This document shows, one piece after another, positions 62,124 through 64,000 of a stretch of DNA of 64,000 nucleotides. Each line of letters starts with the position of its first letter. Position 1 is the stretch's first letter. The DNA is from DASQFQ01 sp963730115 (GTDB taxonomy: Bacteria; Actinomycetota; Thermoleophilia; Solirubrobacterales; Solirubrobacteraceae). The notes below the pieces were generated by a model. The model saw only the letters and a list, made by a program, of their open reading frames with translations. It had not been told where the DNA came from and ran no database searches. The stretch lies in assembly GCA_963730115.1 (NCBI GenBank), contig CAVSQM010000012.1, forward strand, positions 248,001 to 312,000, read 5' to 3'. The translations under genes and the position numbers were made by a program.

Positions 62124-63020
62124 AAGTAGCCCTCCTGCTTCTTCTTCTCCATCGAGGCGGCGGCGTCGTGGTCGATCACGCGGCCCTCGCGCTCCGAGGT
62201 CCGCGAGGCGCGCATCTCGTCGACGATGTCCGAGAGCGTCTCGGCCTCGCTCTCGACCGCGCCGGTCAGCGGGTAGCAGCCGAGCGTGCGGAAGCGGACG
62301 CGCAGCATCTCCGGCGTCTCGCCCTCCTCGAGCGGCATGCGGTCGTCGTCGACCATCAGCAGCGTCCCGTTGCGGCGCACGATCGGCCGCTCCTTGGCGA
62401 AGTAGAGCGGGACGACCGGAAGCTCCTCGAGCTGCACGTACTCCCACACGTCGAGCTCGGTCCAGTTCGAGAGCGGGAAGACCCGGATCGACTCGCCGCG
62501 GCGCTTGCGCGCGTTGTAGAGATGCCACAGCTCGGGTCGCTGGTTCTTCGGGTCCCAGCGGTGCTGGGCGGAGCGGAACGAGAACACGCGCTCCTTCGCG
62601 CGCGACTTCTCCTCGTCCCGGCGCGCGCCGCCGAACGCGGCGTCGAAGCCGTACTGCTCGAGCGCCTGCTTGAGGCCCTCGGTCTTCATCACGTCGGTGT
62701 GGACCTGGGAGCCGGAGTCGAACGGGTTGATCCCGCGCTCGAGGCCCTCCTGGTTGATGTGCACCAGCAGGTCGATGCCGAGCTCCGCGGCCATCCGGTC
62801 GCGGAACTCGTACATCTCGCGGAACTTCCAGGTCGTGTCGACGTGGAGCAGCGGGAACGGCGGCTTGCCCGGGATGGAACGCCTTCATCGCCAGGTGCAG
62901 CATCACCGAGCTGTCCTTGCCGATCGAGTAGAGCATCACCGGGTTCTCCGCCTCGGCGGCGACCTCCCGGATGATGTGGATGCTCTCGGCTTCGAGGCGT
63001 TGTAGGTGGCTCAGGCTCAG
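62120..63020 (-). CDS. cysD: Sulfate adenylyltransferase subunit 2 CysD (one single-base insertion)
   Basis: The ATP-pyrophosphatase subunit that transfers AMP to sulfate; 299 residues when repaired, near the usual 302. HLQRLEAESIHIIREVAAEA opens it, NPVMLYSIGKDSSVMLHLAM is the PP-loop, and after an extra base at about 62869 reading resumes GKPPFPLLHVDTTWKFREMY. GGARRDEEKSRAKERVFSFR and QHRWDPKNQRPELW are further CysD marks. The only sensible start is CTG at 63020, which overlaps the stop of the upstream small gene as CTGA. Together with CysNC it forms a complete activation complex. Confidence 0.92.
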
Positions 63021-63334
63021 GCCGTCGAGCGTAGCGGCGCGTGCACGCGCACGGCATCCAGCATCCGCTCGCGCAGCGACGGCTCGCGCTCGGTCGCCTC
63101 GATGGCGTTGGCCCGCATGCGCATGTGGATCCGCAGCGCGTCGGTGCGCTCGAACGGGTCCGCGATCGTGGCGCCGGTCTTGAGGGAGAGTGCGGCGGCC
63201 GGCTGCCCGGCGATCTCACCGATCAGCACGCGGCCGGTGAGCGGCTTGGCCTCGTCGAGGGCCGCCAGGCGGCGCAGCGCGTCGGCGTCCTGTGCGGTGG
63301 CGAGGCGGATGATGTAGGCGTCTGCAGGGAACAA
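63017..63334 (-). CDS. Small conserved-looking protein upstream of cysD
   Basis: A 105-residue cytosolic protein. IIRLATAQDADALRRLAALD looks like a GNAT N-terminal segment, and VLIGEIAGQPAAALSLKTGA like the following strands, but no acetyl-CoA loop is present, so it is a short GNAT-like protein. The helix HMRMRANAIEATEREPSLRE follows. TTG start with AGGAGAC six bases upstream. It is coupled to cysD through the CTGA overlap, so it may belong to the sulfate operon. Confidence 0.68.
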   Translation of the reverse strand: MFPADAYIIRLATAQDADALRRLAALDEAKPLTGRVLIGEIAGQPAAALSLKTGATIADPFERTDALRIHMRMRANAIEATEREPSLRERMLDAVRVHAPLRSTA

Positions 63335-63409
63335 TGTTGTCTCCTGGTCGGGTGTGTTGAGGGAGACGCCCGCCCTGCGCAGTTATTCCGACGACTCAAG
63401 GAGCCGCTC
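63335..63409. promoter_or_regulatory. Divergent intergenic region of the cysD operon and acyl-CoA dehydrogenase
   Basis: A 75-base gap holding both ribosome sites: AGGAGAC for the minus-strand gene and AAGGAG for the plus-strand gene. TTATTCC at 63383-63389 is the only AT-rich stretch and could be part of a -10 element. No operator recognised. Confidence 0.5.
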
Positions 63410-64000
63410 GTGGCCAGCTCGATCAGCGAGAAAGAAGCAAGACAGGTCGCCGAGAGCGCCCGCGAGCAGGGCTGGGAGAAGCCCAGCTTCGGCAAGGAGC
63501 TCTTCCTCGGCAACCTGCGGCTCGACCTCATCCACCCGCAGCCCAAGCTCGATCCCGCCGCGGTCGAGAAGGGCGAGGCGTTCCTCGCGCGCCTGCACGA
63601 CTTCCTGGTCGACGAGGTCGACCCGTTCGAGATCGAGCGCGAGGCGCGCATCCCCGACGCCGTGGTCGACGGCCTCAAGGAGCTCGGCGCGCTCGGCATG
63701 AAGGTGCCCGAGCAGTACGGCGGCCTCGGCCTCTCGCAGGTCCACTACAACCGCGCGCTGGTGCTGGCCGGCACCTACCACTCGGCGCTGGCGACGCTGC
63801 TCTCCGCCCACCAGTCGATCGGCGTCGCCGAGCCGCTGATGGGCTTCGGCTCCGAGGAGCAGAAGCAGAAGTGGCTGCCGCTCGTCTCCCGCGACCACAT
63901 CTCGGCCTTCCTGCTCACCGAGCCGGACGTCGGCTCCGACCCCGCGCGGCTCGCCACCATCGCCGAGCCGACCGAGGGCGGCTACGTCCTCAACGGGCGC
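63410..64000 (+). CDS. Acyl-CoA dehydrogenase, C-terminus cut by the window edge
   Basis: FAD enzyme of fatty-acid or aromatic-acid degradation; 197 residues visible. GTG start with AAGGAG upstream. The N-terminal tail (SISEKEARQVAESAREQGWE) is followed by the alpha-helical domain with DEVDPFEIEREARIPDAVVD, GLKELGALGMKVPEQYGGLG and the flavin/substrate region ALATLLSAHQSIGVAEPLMG and FLLTEPDVGSDPARL, typical of ACADs. The visible part resembles the large FadE type with a helical extension. Confidence 0.93.
   Translation, partial: MASSISEKEARQVAESAREQGWEKPSFGKELFLGNLRLDLIHPQPKLDPAAVEKGEAFLARLHDFLVDEVDPFEIEREARIPDAVVDGLKELGALGMKVPEQYGGLGLSQVHYNRALVLAGTYHSALATLLSAHQSIGVAEPLMGFGSEEQKQKWLPLVSRDHISAFLLTEPDVGSDPARLATIAEPTEGGYVLNGR

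Noticed and set aside
1..64000. Possible CRISPR arrays, tRNA or rRNA genes
   Set aside because: No regularly spaced direct repeats and no recognisable tRNA arms or rRNA core segments were seen by eye; a dedicated scan was not possible here.

Overview
The window is very GC-rich DNA from a free-living actinobacterium-like organism. Third positions are almost all G or C, start codons are often GTG, and genes are packed with 4-base ATGA/GTGA overlaps. Gene content (two-domain inositol and polyol genes, AfsR/LuxR-type giant ATPase regulators, DUF4396, DUF6510, PspC, ferritin-like Tat substrates) would fit the Solirubrobacterales/Thermoleophilia, but that placement is an inference from gene style and not from a marker gene. 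No rRNA, tRNA, CRISPR array, integrase or transposase was recognised.

Layout. 1-7.5 kb: a minus-strand myo-inositol operon (Gfo/Idh dehydrogenase, iolE, iolC, iolB, iolD cut by the window edge), its LacI repressor with palindromic TGCAAT operators, and a second LacI. 7.5-11.6 kb: a CUT2-type sugar/cyclitol ABC importer (lipoprotein, permease, single-domain ATPase) and a PfkB kinase behind a LacI-controlled promoter. 11.6-17.3 kb: two zinc polyol dehydrogenases, a shikimate dehydrogenase paralogue, iolG, another Gfo/Idh enzyme and a bicupin. These 17 kb form one cyclitol/polyol catabolism island. 17.3-26.8 kb: a histidine kinase with a degenerate receiver, a SpeD-superfamily protein coupled to a small membrane protein, a 1.2-kaa SARP-type regulator, a MetE-core enzyme with a P-loop kinase, and stress-type VOC/SRPBCC genes. 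26.8-36 kb: a ten-gene minus-strand run (LuxR-ATPase regulator, cupin dioxygenase of the dihydroxyacetophenone-dioxygenase type, aldehyde dehydrogenase, GNAT, SnoaL, glyoxalase, alpha/beta hydrolase, extradiol-like VOC, GST, DegV) that looks like an aromatic or ketone degradation operon. 36-44.3 kb: VOC, monooxygenase-like, allene-oxide-cyclase-like, amidotransferase and aspartate racemase genes, a patch of sugar-gene debris, a patatin, a persulfide dioxygenase-rhodanese fusion, and a DHA2 exporter with a GyrI-like partner. 44.3-53.2 kb: an HxlR regulator, FHA-HTH protein, GH4 glycosidase, methyltransferase, a sulfite-oxidase-like/ferredoxin-reductase/DUF6510 operon, a P450 and an RTX-repeat secreted protein. 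53.2-64 kb: thioesterase, ribokinase, an ArsR-SRPBCC pair, PspC and orphan sensor-domain proteins, a secreted repeat protein, two Tat-exported ferritin-like proteins with tatA, the sulfate-activation genes cysD-cysNC, and an acyl-CoA dehydrogenase running off the end.

A dominant technical feature is that 15 otherwise normal genes contain 26 single-base insertions and no single-base deletions. Removing exactly one base at each site restores full-length, family-like proteins ending at their expected stops. This looks like uncorrected insertion errors of the sequence rather than gene decay. Such genes are listed as CDS across their whole restored span, with the positions of the extra bases. The debris at 38.9-39.5 kb is different: it consists of truncated pieces of three sugar genes joined together, and it is listed as pseudogenes.
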